Notes: generated by a model not told the origin, from the sequence alone. 64,000 bases of DNA from Arthrobacter sp. DWC3 (GCF_002929375.1 NZ_PJIP01000001.1:496001-560000); one strand, 5' to 3'; numbered from the stretch's first letter, positions 9,334-17,247 are shown. Program-made: numbers and translations.

Positions 9334-9855
9334 TCACCAGCCCAGGACGCCGACGAGCCAGGTCGCGAAGAGGGAGACGACGACGGTCCACAGCACGATC
9401 GCGACCCCCTGCCAGAGCAGGACCCGCTTCCTGTCGACGCCGGACGCCGCGAAGAACGCAGCAGTGAGCTGCGTGGGAAGAGCGAGAGGGGCGAGCAGGC
9501 TCGCGCCCGGCACGCCGAACCGCGAGAGCCAGCCCTGCAGGCGCCGCTGTCCCTTGGCCCGCCTGGCCGAGGGGGCGGGCGCAGGATCTGCTGCCCCAGC
9601 ACCGCCCCCTCGGTGGGCAACGACTTTCTCGCGGACGCGGGAACTGACGACGACGACGGCGAGCACGCTCAGGAAGTTGCCCACCATGGCTGCGATCGCC
9701 GCCACGAATGGATTGATCCCGAGGATGATGCCGATGCCGGACGCCCCCTCGCCCTCGACGTAGGGGATCATGCCGGCGACGGCGACACCGATGGGCTGGA
9801 CGAATTCCGGTAGCTGTTGCACCCATTCCTGGATGCCTTCGTAGGGGCTGGACAT
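9334..9855 (-). CDS. Small multidrug export family membrane protein
   Basis: 173 residues from ATG 9855, preceded by GGAGG at good spacing; a longer in-frame start at 9912 is disregarded. Hydrophobic segments: VGVAVAGMIPYVEGEGASGI, a pair around NPFVAAIAAMVGNFLSVLAV, one around ASLLAPLALPTQLTAAFFAA, and a C-terminal helix (IVLWTVVVSLFATWLVGVLG), separated by a basic Pro/Ala-rich cytoplasmic loop. The layout and the acidic motif PYVEGEGA followed by a Gly-rich helix match the Sm_multidrug_ex family (PF06695), whose transport role is putative. It lies upstream of MerR in the same direction. Confidence 0.7.
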   Translation of the reverse strand: MSSPYEGIQEWVQQLPEFVQPIGVAVAGMIPYVEGEGASGIGIILGINPFVAAIAAMVGNFLSVLAVVVVSSRVREKVVAHRGGGAGAADPAPAPSARRAKGQRRLQGWLSRFGVPGASLLAPLALPTQLTAAFFAASGVDRKRVLLWQGVAIVLWTVVVSLFATWLVGVLGW

Positions 9856-10022
9856 TGTGTTTCCTCCGTGGTCTCGACGGCAGGCGCGGGTCGCGCCGCC
9901 GTCGTCCATCACGCTTCCGCGACGGCGCCGGTTGCGCTCGGTCGTGGCGTGGTGGGGTGTACGTCAACCAGTGAAAGGCCTGTTCCGACCACAGGGTCAA
10001 GGCCAGGGAGCGAGACGTTGGA

Positions 10023-10292
10023 CACACATCCGGCGAGGCCGCGATCCGGCTTCGCAATGTCGCCACTGGCGTCCGGGGTGCGGGCGGGGACGTCGGGGAC
10101 ATCGCCCGCTCGACCTTCTACGTCGTCGACTGGACTCCGGAGTTGGCCGACGACCTCTGGGCGGGTCTGGCGCGTGCCCAGCAGTCCGAGGGTTTCGGCT
10201 CGCCATTGCCGCCGATCACCGTCATCGGAGTCCAGGCGCTGTGGGTTGCCGTTCTTCTCGTCGAGATCGAAGCCACGGCTGTCTTGAGGTGA
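10023..10292 (+). pseudogene. RidA-family protein, N-terminally truncated remnant
   Basis: A frame open from 9975 and ending TGA 10290-10292 encodes about 85 residues like the C-terminal two-thirds of RidA/YjgF proteins: IRLRNVATGVRGAGGDVGDI, then ARSTFYVVDWTPELADDLWA, then LPPITVIGVQALWVAVLLVE and IEATAVL at the end. The N-terminal beta strands and any start codon are missing, and the sequence upstream is unrelated. Intact RidA proteins hydrolyse reactive enamine/imine intermediates. This copy ends about 100 bp from the distal border of the tRNA-Ser islet, so it may have been broken by past recombination there. Confidence 0.75.
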
Positions 10293-10365
10293 GCCGCCGG
10301 GGCTCCTCGACGAAGAGGCACTAGCGGGCCCGGTCGCCCGATGCCCCGGTCCACCAGGCGAAGCG

Positions 10366-10408
10366 GAAGGCCCCACGTCTCCGTGTCCACCAGGGCTGCG
10401 GGGCCTTC
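10366..10408. terminator. Hairpin at the distal islet border
   Basis: GAAGGCCCC pairs perfectly with GGGGCCTTC across a 25-nt loop. It resembles the AAAGGCCC hairpins next to the tRNA genes of this window and directly adjoins the copy of the tRNA-Ser 3' end, so it may be a carried-along duplicate of the tRNA terminator. Confidence 0.5.
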
Positions 10409-10433
10409 TGACGTGGCGGCGACGGTGGAATTC
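10397..10433 (-). repeat. Degenerate copy of the tRNA-Ser(CGA) 3' end (candidate attachment-site remnant)
   Basis: The block CGTGGCGGCGACGGTGGA (from 10412) matches CGTGGCGGTGACGGTGGG at the 3' end of tRNA-Ser(CGA) (from 13980), about 19 of 22 positions including flanks, in the same orientation; the adjoining GGGCCTTCT also matches GGGCCTTTCT. This is the layout left by integration of an element into a tRNA 3' end: an intact tRNA at one border and a partial copy at the other. Mismatches suggest an old event. Confidence 0.55.
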
Positions 10434-10472
10434 AGTGCGATCGATGGAGTTGTTTCCATCCCCCACGAACCC
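10428..10472 (-). repeat. Orphan hydrolase-tail segment, copy 2
   Basis: About 40 bp homologous to 11971-12017 inside the hydrolase effector gene, encoding GDGNNSIDRTEF against WDGNNPIHRDEF. It begins right after the stop codon of lipoprotein gene 2 and has no start of its own. Confidence 0.75.
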
Positions 10473-10478
10473 GGGCTT

Positions 10479-11039
10479 TCAGAAATCCCCGCCTGGGTAG
10501 ATGCCCTCGGGCAGGGTGAAGCACGCAGATCCCGAGGCGATACGGATCTCGTTCGGGGACAATCCTTCGGAGACGAGATAACTCTCCCCTGGAGCAGGCG
10601 GGTCGATCTGGATCCGATAGATTTCATCTCCGTTCCTGTCGACTTCGTCCCTATCGACGGATACTTCGGTTCCGTTCGCCCGGTAGTGGGCTTCGATGGC
10701 TTTCACGACGGGCTCTATCTCGGTTCCTTCGGCGACCGTCACCGTCGTTGCACCAGCCCAACTGTGCTGGGTCTCATTGCAGGATAGAAGCGTGCCCGTC
10801 TGCAGTTGATCGATCGAGAGAACAGCATCTTCCGGGATCAGAGCGGCGATCTCCCCTTCCATGGCCTGGGTGCGGCCTTTGGCTTCCTGCCAGGTCAGTT
10901 CAGCCTCCATCGAGCCCTCCTGTGTTTGAGCAATGGGCGCAGGTGACTCGGTCGGATCCGCCTCCGGGTTCCAGGCACAACCGGCAAGCCCGATCAGACC
11001 CACCAGCAACAACGTCGTGGCACTGCTTCGCGCCCTCAT
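10479..11039 (-). CDS. Lipoprotein, tandem copy 2; candidate immunity protein to the hydrolase effector
   Basis: 186 residues from ATG 11039; the frame extends further upstream but that part encodes an integrase fragment. Lipobox LIGLAGC puts the acylated cysteine at residue 21. The mature protein has a Pro-rich linker, then EAELTWQEAKGRTQAMEGEI, IPEDAVLSIDQ, a cysteine in LLSCNETQHSW and a second in SGSACFTLPEG near the C-terminus that may form a disulfide. It is about 80 percent identical to the neighbouring copy at 11252-11815, with most differences in residues 20-75 and near-identity after residue 110. It has no clear ribosome binding site and is not overlapped by a hydrolase gene. Role inferred from the tandem lipase-effector context. 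Confidence 0.75.
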   Translation of the reverse strand: MRARSSATTLLLVGLIGLAGCAWNPEADPTESPAPIAQTQEGSMEAELTWQEAKGRTQAMEGEIAALIPEDAVLSIDQLQTGTLLSCNETQHSWAGATTVTVAEGTEIEPVVKAIEAHYRANGTEVSVDRDEVDRNGDEIYRIQIDPPAPGESYLVSEGLSPNEIRIASGSACFTLPEGIYPGGDF

Positions 11040-11192
11040 CGAGTTGTGCAGGTCATCCGGGAACAGTGCGGCGTCGGTGTCCCGGGTGACCTGGGCGGAC
11101 TTGTGGCCGGGCATCCTCTGGACGACCTCCACGTTCGCTCCAGCGCTGATGGCGAGCGACGCGGCCGCATGCCGTAGGCCATGGAGCATGAC
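11040..11192 (-). pseudogene. Tyrosine integrase C-terminal fragment
   Basis: About 50 residues (HGLRHAAASLAISAG, then ANVEVVQRMPGHKSAQVT, ending ALFPDDL) match the C-terminal catalytic box of phage-type tyrosine recombinases: HxLRH with the box II His-Arg pair and the GH of box III; the catalytic tyrosine position reads Asp in DTDAALF. The rest of the integrase is absent. The fragment sits between the orphan hydrolase tail and lipoprotein copy 2 and is fused in frame to the latter's start. It is evidence of a decayed integrative element here. Confidence 0.8.
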
Positions 11193-11194
11193 TG

Positions 11195-11250
11195 CTGTTC
11201 GAACTCGTTGCGATTGATGGGGTTGTTTCCTTCCCCCACCCCCACGGGTC
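11195..11250 (-). repeat. Orphan hydrolase-tail segment, copy 1
   Basis: About 45 bp right after the stop of lipoprotein gene 1, encoding GEGNNPINRNEFEQ, homologous to WDGNNPIHRDEFDQ in the hydrolase gene (11971-12017). It is cut off abruptly by the integrase fragment. Confidence 0.75.
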
Positions 11251-11251
11251 T

Positions 11252-11815
11252 TCAGAAATCCCCGCCCGGGTAGATGCCCTCGGGCAGGGTGAAGCACGCA
11301 GATCCCGAAGCGATACGGATCTCGTTCGGGGACAATCCTTCGGAGACGAGATGACTCTCCCCTGGAGCAGGCGGGTCGATCTGGATCCGATAGATTTCAT
11401 CTCCGTTCCTGTTAACCTCGTCCCTGTCGACGGATATTTCGGTTCCGTTCGCCCGGTAGTGGGCTTCGATGGCTTTCACGATGGGCTCTATCTCGGTTCC
11501 TTCGGCGACGGTGACCGTCGTTGAAGCAGCCCAGTGGTGCTGGGTCTCGTTGCAGGACAGAAGCACACCCGTCTTCTTCTGATCGATCGAGAGAACAGCA
11601 TCTTCCGGGATCAGTGCGGCGATCTCCAATTGCATGGCTTGTGTGTGGGCTTTGGCTTCCTGCCAGGTCAGTTCGGTTTCCATCGGTTCCTCCTGTGTTT
11701 GAGCAGCCGTGGGCGCAGGTGGCTCGGTCGGATCCGTCTCCGGGTTCACGGCACAACCGGCAAGCCCGATCAGACCCACCAGCAACAATGTCATCGCACC
11801 GCTCCGTGCCCTCAT
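11252..11815 (-). CDS. Lipoprotein, tandem copy 1; candidate immunity protein coupled to the hydrolase effector
   Basis: 187 residues from ATG 11815, which overlaps the hydrolase stop as ATGA (11812-11815), so the two are translationally coupled. Longer in-frame starts within the hydrolase gene are disregarded. Signal peptide with lipobox LIGLAGC (Cys21), a Pro/Gln-rich linker, then METELTWQEAKAHTQAMQLE and a conserved C-terminal half with two cysteines (LLSCNETQHHW and SGSACFTLPEG). No enzyme motif is visible. In Staphylococcus aureus a type VII-secreted lipase (TslA) is neutralised by a lipoprotein (TilA); the lipase-then-lipoprotein order here is analogous. I saw no sequence homology to TilA, so the immunity role is inference. 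Confidence 0.8.
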   Translation of the reverse strand: MRARSGAMTLLLVGLIGLAGCAVNPETDPTEPPAPTAAQTQEEPMETELTWQEAKAHTQAMQLEIAALIPEDAVLSIDQKKTGVLLSCNETQHHWAASTTVTVAEGTEIEPIVKAIEAHYRANGTEISVDRDEVNRNGDEIYRIQIDPPAPGESHLVSEGLSPNEIRIASGSACFTLPEGIYPGGDF

Positions 11816-13733
11816 CGAGTGACAGTTCCAAGCATTTTTTCGAGCGCCTGCATGTTGTCCTCGCTGTCGGTGGCGATGAGGCTGTGGTTGTCCATGAGGA
11901 TGTTCCCTTCTTCGACGCTGTTGATCAAACCGTCGAGTTCGTCGTCGTCGGGTCCGCGGTAGAAGTTCTGGTCGAACTCGTCGCGATGGATCGGGTTGTT
12001 TCCATCCCACACGACCCCTCTGTTCGTGAAGGGGTTGGTCACGCCCTGACCTTGGATGAGCACATCGTGGTAGTACAGGTTCGAGTATTCCGTAGTCGGC
12101 TGGGGTTCCCAGTCCGGGAGCATCCCGGCTCCGGCGAGGGAAATCACCTTGTCGTACCGGGCTCCGGCGACTTCGGAACTGGTGACGTTCGCCAGGCCCC
12201 AGCTGTGCCCGATGCCGGTTTGCTCGGCACCGTTCAGGTAAGGGTCAGTGCGCATCCCGGACTCGAAGGATGCCAATTGCTGCCCGGAGGTGCGTGCAAG
12301 GTCCTGATCGTTCGCCTCGCCGATTCTTCCCATGGTGGGACCGCCGGCGGTGTCCTCCTCTCCGGGGAACCGCCCATCCTTGTAGACGAAAGCCACCGTC
12401 CCCGGCGCCTCGCTCCTGAGGTACTTCGACACCTGCTGCACTCCGCCGGTGTAGAAGCTGTTCATCCCGGTGAACGTCCCCGGAACATAGGTGATCACGT
12501 GCCGTGTGTCGGGGCCTGGAGTGCCGATCATTTCCACGATCCGGGATCGATCCCGGTCGTAGAGGTAGAGCTGTACATTCCCGGCTTCCACCTGCTTCAG
12601 GTATGCCACCTCATTTTGCAGCATCTTCGTTCGGTCCGGGTCGTGGTGGGCTTGCCCGGTACCCGACAACGTCCGGGCTGTCTCCAGGTCTTTCTCCGCC
12701 GCACGGAGCAGGCTCGGCGCGTTCAACTGGTTGGCCCGTACCCTGGCCAGTGCGGGCATCCCGTCCAAAGCGCCGAACATGGCAGGAGCCGCAGCGAGCA
12801 GCAGCTCCTGCCGCTGCGCGACGCCGGCCACGTCCGCGGCGGTGCCGGCTGCCGCGTTCATGCCCGCCCACCAGGCCCCGATCTTCGATGGGTCCATGCG
12901 CTGAAGGGTCTGCTGCCATCCGGTCAATGTTGCCAGCGCTCTGGCGTCCGCGGGCGTCGCAGTGGACAGATAGCTCAGCAGGGCCGGACCCGACAAGGAC
13001 GCCGGTACCGTGGCAAGCACAAGGACGTCGTTCGATACCGTCACCTGACCGACGTGTCCGCTGCCACCGGCAGCACGGAACGTCGAAGCGATGTCGGAAA
13101 GCCGGGTCGCGTCCTGCTGGTTGTCCTCCAGGAACCGGCGCAGCCCGCTACCGACGGCATCGAGGTCGGAGAGGCCCAAGAGCATTCCTGCTCGAACTCG
13201 GACACTGCCGCACTGACCTTGTCAGCCGCTCCTCGGGCTGTGTCGTCCTGGTTCCTGAACGTCGATACCGCGGAGTCCAGGGTGGCAGGGTCAGCGGAAC
13301 TCGCCCCGGCAGTGCTTCCGCTCGCCCACGCGCGCAACCCCTGCCGTGCGGTGTCCGCGTTCACCGACGGACGGTCGGTCTCCTCCGTGGACGGGCGCGG
13401 CCCCACATCCACTGCAACAGCGCTGCCGGCGCTCGCCCAACCGGCAGCGAGAATCCACGCCGTCAGCTCATCCCGGCGATGTTGCTCGACCTCCGCGGCG
13501 GTCTGTGCTTCCTGGGCCTGACGGGCGACATCGTCCAGCATGTGGACCAACTCGGAACGGGCCGCCCGTTCAGCGGCAACGTTGTCCCGGAAGCAGTCCG
13601 CGAACACGCCCCGGAATTCCGCAAGAGCAGCCGTTGAGCTCGATTCCCGTCCGCCGCGTTGATCCTGCAACGCACGTGCCGCATCTCGACATGCATTGAT
13701 CAGACGATCGGCGACCCCCTTATCGAAATCCAT
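11812..13733 (-). pseudogene. Alpha/beta-hydrolase effector with N-terminal export module, broken by a single-base frameshift
   Basis: ATG 13733 with GGGGGAG upstream. The N-terminal ~190 residues form a helical module homologous to the start of the RHS effector, ending QECSWA in one frame; the next frame resumes at GLSDLDAVGSGLRRF. Adding one G to the GGG run at 13175-13177 restores CSWG and gives one ~640-residue protein. The C-terminal half is a hydrolase: a GIGHSWG nucleophile elbow, VITYVPGTFTGM and AFVYKDGRFPG, resembling DUF1023-type esterases or lipases of actinobacteria. Probably a secreted lipase-like toxin. As written, translation would stop in the N-terminal part, or re-initiate at ATG 13185. 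Sequencing error, real decay, phase variation or programmed slippage all remain possible. Confidence 0.8.
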
Positions 13734-13931
13734 TTGAACTCCCCCAGATCAATGAACTTGCACGCGCCACCACGAACCCTACCCAATACACCCGCTGGGT
13801 TCCGGACCGTTTCGGTCACGAGGTGGGGACGAAGCCGTCTCACCGCCACTCCCACTGGTCTGCAGGTGCTGACCAGAGCCGTGGACGTGGCCTATACCGG
13901 AGGAATGAACCAAAATGGCTTCTCAGACAAA

Positions 13932-13980
13932 GAGAAAGGCCCCGCTCTCCTTCTGGACGAAGGGGGGCAGGGCCTTTCTC
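13932..13980 (-). terminator. Terminator downstream of tRNA-Ser(CGA)
   Basis: GAGAAAGGCCC pairs with GGGCCTTTCTC, immediately 3' of the tRNA gene on the minus strand. Confidence 0.8.
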
Positions 13981-13984
13981 GTGG

Positions 13985-14071
13985 CGGTGACGGTGGGATT
14001 TGAACCCACGTTGGCTTTTACACCAAACAACATTTCGAGTGTTGCACCTTCGGCCGCTCGGACACGTCACC
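13985..14071 (-). tRNA. tRNA-Ser(CGA)
   Basis: Reverse strand reads GGTGACGTGTCCGAGCGG..., a class II tRNA with a long variable arm. The anticodon stem CAACA/TGTTG encloses CTCGAAA, giving anticodon CGA. Acceptor GGTGACG pairs with CGTCACC; the discriminator is G; CCA is not encoded. The gene is intact although its 3' end seems to have served as an integration site. Confidence 0.93.
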
Positions 14072-14128
14072 AACGCCACTACGTTACCGGTTCCACCGCC
14101 CCGAACCCAAAACGGGTCCGGGCTGGAC

Positions 14129-14617
14129 CTACGGGAGGTCGACGACCTCGTTCTTGCCGGAGTCCGGCTTGGTACCCGTCACGAGGCCCTTGACCATCTT
14201 CACGGCCGAGACCACGCGCGGCGCATCCATGGACCAGAACTCGGCCGTATCGGCGTCGACGTGGATGAGGGCGACGGCGGGATCGTCGCGCCCGTCCTCG
14301 AACCACGCGGACACCGAAGGACCCCACAGCTCGTCGATCTTCGCCTGATCCTTCGTGAGCGTCGCGGTCCCGGCGATGGAGACGTATCCCTTGCCCGTGC
14401 TCGCCGAGACGTTCACCTGCGGGTTCGCGCGGATCTCGTCGGCCTTGGGGGAGGGGTCCTCGGTGAAGAACCAGAGATCGCCGTCGAAATCCTTCGCCTG
14501 CAGGGCGAGCGGCCGGCTCACGAGCTGCCCGTCGAGGCTCACCGTGGTGAGGATCGCGATGTCTGCCTTGCCGAGGATGTCCTGTACTTCCTTCAAACCG
14601 TCCTGCTGGTCTGCCAC
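14129..14617 (-). CDS. Pyridoxamine 5'-phosphate oxidase-like (PPOX) family protein, general-stress type
   Basis: 162 residues from GTG 14617, preceded by AAGGAG. Split-barrel FMN-binding family: KADIAILTTVSLDGQLVSRP (first strands), DLWFFTEDPSPKADEIRANP, VSIAGTATLTKDQAKIDELW and a PAVALIHVDADTAEFW strand. The spacing matches the general stress protein 26 group of flavin or F420/heme-binding split barrels rather than the true PNP oxidase, which is longer. Substrate unknown. Monocistronic, between a tRNA gene and tadA. Confidence 0.85.
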   Translation of the reverse strand: MADQQDGLKEVQDILGKADIAILTTVSLDGQLVSRPLALQAKDFDGDLWFFTEDPSPKADEIRANPQVNVSASTGKGYVSIAGTATLTKDQAKIDELWGPSVSAWFEDGRDDPAVALIHVDADTAEFWSMDAPRVVSAVKMVKGLVTGTKPDSGKNEVVDLP

Positions 14618-14666
14618 GTGTACTCCTTGTCGAAGGGTGCTGCGTATTTCATCAGCCTACGCAGTA

Positions 14667-15161
14667 TCAAGGGGCGCCGGAACCGGACCGCTGGGCGGCG
14701 AAGAAGTCCCGGAGCAGCGCACCGCACTCGTCCTCCCGGACCCCGGCCACCACCTCGGTCCAGTGGTTCAGCCGCCGCTCGCGCAGTACGTCGAACACCG
14801 AGCCTGAGGCCCCGGCCTTCTCGTCCCACGCCCCGAACACCACGCGGGGGATGCGCGCCAGGACCGACGCCCCCGCACACATGGCGCACGGCTCCAGGGT
14901 CACCACGAGCGTGCACCCCTCGAGCCGCCACGCGCCCAACCTGAGCGCGGCGGCGCGGATGGCCTGCACCTCGGCGTGCGCCGTCGGGTCCCCGAGCTCC
15001 TCGCGCTGGTTCCACCCCATCCCCAGCACGTCGCCCTCCGGGTCGACGACGACGGCGCCGATCGGCACGTCCGCGCTCGTGCGCGTCAGCTGGGCGGCCT
15101 TCAGGGCCAGACCCATCCACGCGTGGTGCTCGGGATCCACGGACGGCAGGGCGGGGGTCAT
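14667..15161 (-). CDS. tadA: tRNA-specific adenosine deaminase (A34 to I34)
   Basis: 164 residues from ATG 15161 (GTG 15167 is possible). Zinc deaminase motifs are complete: HAEVQAI with the catalytic Glu and LEPCAMCAG with the two zinc cysteines. It makes inosine at the wobble position of tRNA-Arg(ACG), whose gene is at 20.5 kb in this window. The length and DPTAHAE context fit TadA rather than cytidine deaminase. It is divergent from upp with only 23 bp between the start codons. Confidence 0.93.
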   Translation of the reverse strand: MTPALPSVDPEHHAWMGLALKAAQLTRTSADVPIGAVVVDPEGDVLGMGWNQREELGDPTAHAEVQAIRAAALRLGAWRLEGCTLVVTLEPCAMCAGASVLARIPRVVFGAWDEKAGASGSVFDVLRERRLNHWTEVVAGVREDECGALLRDFFAAQRSGSGAP

Positions 15162-15184
15162 GAGCACAATGGTACTTTTGAGGC

Positions 15185-15820
15185 ATGCGCGTACTGGTAG
15201 TCGACCACCCCCTGGTAGCCCACAAACTCACGGTTCTCCGGGACAAGGACACGTCGTCGCCGGTGTTCCGGCTCCTCACCGAGGAGCTCGTCACCCTGCT
15301 GGCCTACGAGGCCACCCGCGATGTCCGTGTGGAGACCGTGTCCATCGAGACGCCGGTCACCGCCACTCAGGGCACCGGGCTCGTGAAGCCCACGCCTCTC
15401 GTGGTCCCCATCCTCCGCGCCGGTCTCGGGATGCTCGAGGGTATGACGCGCCTCGTGCCGACGGCGGAGGTCGGCTTCCTCGGCATGGCCCGCAACGAGG
15501 AGACCCTCGAGGCCATCACCTACGCCGAACGGCTGCCGGACGACCTCACGGGCCGCCAGGTCTTCGTGCTCGACCCCATGCTCGCCACCGGCGGCACCCT
15601 CCGCGAGGCCATCAAGTTCCTGTTCGCCCGAGGTGCGGCCGACATCACCTGTATCTGCCTGCTCGCCGCGCCCGAAGGGCTCGCCACGCTGCAGGAGGAA
15701 CTCGAGGGCCGCAACGTCACCATCGTGCTGGCCTCCATCGACGAGAAGCTCAACGAGAAGTCCTACATCGTGCCGGGCCTCGGAGACGCGGGAGACCGCC
15801 TCTACGGCGTCGTCGGCTAG
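15185..15820 (+). CDS. upp: Uracil phosphoribosyltransferase
   Basis: 211 residues, full length for Upp. It converts uracil and PRPP to UMP in pyrimidine salvage. Visible signatures: the N-terminal [24 protein letters not shown], the PRPP-binding loop [14 protein letters not shown] and the C-terminal uracil-binding stretch [15 protein letters not shown]. Divergent from tadA; TTGAGG just upstream may serve as ribosome binding site. Confidence 0.96.
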   Translation: MRVLVVDHPLVAHKLTVLRDKDTSSPVFRLLTEELVTLLAYEATRDVRVETVSIETPVTATQGTGLVKPTPLVVPILRAGLGMLEGMTRLVPTAEVGFLGMARNEETLEAITYAERLPDDLTGRQVFVLDPMLATGGTLREAIKFLFARGAADITCICLLAAPEGLATLQEELEGRNVTIVLASIDEKLNEKSYIVPGLGDAGDRLYGVVG

Positions 15821-15909
15821 ACGGGTCAAGCGCCGGCCGCGCCGGGACACCAGAGTCCGGAATCGCGCAAGGGGTTGCGCCATCGCGTGCGAGGGACTGC
15901 AATAGTGCG

Positions 15910-17247
15910 ATGGCGACGGACAGCGGCACCACCGAAGCGAGCACAGAGGGCGGACTGAAGCGGGCCATCGGCGCGCCCCTGTTGTTCGCCTTCATCGTCG
16001 GCGACACCCTCGGGGCGGGGATCTACACCCTCGTGGGCACCATGGCGGACGACGTCGGGGGCGTGATCTGGCTGCCGCTGCTCATCGCGCTGGTGGTCGC
16101 CCTCCTCACCGCGGGGACGTACGCGGAACTCATCACCAAGTACCCGCACGCCGGTGGCGCCGCGCGGTACGCCGACCGTGCCTTCGGTATCCCGTACCTG
16201 TCGTTCCTGGTCGGGTTCCTCATGATGGCGTCCGGCATCACCACGGCCGCCGCCCTCGCGAATGCCTTTGCCGGCGACTACCTCGCCGCGCTGATCGACG
16301 TCCCGGCCGCCCCGGCGGCCGTGGTCTTCATCATCCTGCTGACGCTGATCAACCTGCGCGGTGTCCGGGAGTCCCTCACCGCGAACCTCGTGGCGTCCAT
16401 CATCGAGGTCACCGGCCTCGTGCTGGTCATCGTGCTCGCCGCCATCGTGCTCGGCAGCGGCAATGGTGAGCCGGGCCGCCTGCTCGAGTTCGCGCCGGAC
16501 GTGCCCCCGCTCGAGGGCGCGTTCGCGGCGTCCGTGATCGCGTTCTTCTCGTTCCTCGGCTTCGAAGCCGCCGCCAACATGGCCGAGGAGGTGCGAGCCC
16601 CCTCCAAGGCCTATCCCCGCGCACTCTTCGGCGCGATCGGCACGGCGGCCGTGGTCTATCTCCTCATCGCCCTCGGCGCCGTCATCGTCCTCCCGCCGGC
16701 GGAGCTCGCCCAGTCCACCGGGCCGCTGCTCGACGTCGTGAACGCCAGCGGCGTGGCCGTCCCGTCCTGGCTGTTCAGCCTGATCGCGCTGATCGCCATC
16801 GCCAACGGCGCCCTGCTGTTCATGGTCATGGCCAGCCGCGTGGGCTACGGGCTCGCGGAAGCCGAGCTCCTCCCGAGGGCGTTCGCACGCGTGCTGCCGA
16901 ACCGGCGCACGCCGTGGGTCTCGATCATCGTCGTCGCCGGGCTGACCATCCTGCTGACCCTCTTCGGGGACCTCGCCACGCTCGCCGAGACCACCGTGCT
17001 CCTGCTCCTGCTCGTGTTCATCTCGGCCAACATCAGCGTCCTCGTCCTCAAGAAGGACAAGGTGGAGCACTCGCACTTCTCGGCGCCCAGGATCGTGCCC
17101 ATCCTGGCGATCATCGCCAGTATCGCGCTGCTGGCCCAGCAGTCCGGCGTCGTGTGGCTCGGCGCCATCGCCTACATGGTGGTCGGGTCGCTGCTGTTCC
17201 TGGCGGCCCGCGCCGGACGCAAGCGCGAGGAGCGTGCCGCGCAGTAG
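15910..17247 (+). CDS. APC superfamily amino-acid permease
   Basis: 445 residues from ATG 15910; upstream in-frame codons lie within upp and its 3' region and are disregarded. About twelve membrane helices. The first, LLFAFIVGDTLGAGIYTLVG, carries the unwound GxGI substrate-binding motif of the APC family; VIAFFSFLGFEAAANMAEEV is the conserved helix 6 region. The closest type is the cationic or neutral amino-acid permeases of high-G+C Gram-positives. Substrate cannot be assigned. The C-terminus is short and basic (AGRKREERAAQ). Confidence 0.85.
   Translation: MATDSGTTEASTEGGLKRAIGAPLLFAFIVGDTLGAGIYTLVGTMADDVGGVIWLPLLIALVVALLTAGTYAELITKYPHAGGAARYADRAFGIPYLSFLVGFLMMASGITTAAALANAFAGDYLAALIDVPAAPAAVVFIILLTLINLRGVRESLTANLVASIIEVTGLVLVIVLAAIVLGSGNGEPGRLLEFAPDVPPLEGAFAASVIAFFSFLGFEAAANMAEEVRAPSKAYPRALFGAIGTAAVVYLLIALGAVIVLPPAELAQSTGPLLDVVNASGVAVPSWLFSLIALIAIANGALLFMVMASRVGYGLAEAELLPRAFARVLPNRRTPWVSIIVVAGLTILLTLFGDLATLAETTVLLLLLVFISANISVLVLKKDKVEHSHFSAPRIVPILAIIASIALLAQQSGVVWLGAIAYMVVGSLLFLAARAGRKREERAAQ

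Noticed and set aside
11812-13185. Hydrolase as an independent gene starting at ATG 13185
   Set aside because: No good ribosome binding site, and residues before the start continue the shared module in the neighbouring frame, so it is the 3' part of a frameshifted gene.
11521-13521. 666-codon plus-strand frame across the hydrolase and lipoprotein genes
   Set aside because: Opposite strand shows lipobox, GHSWG elbow and coupling; this frame shows nothing.
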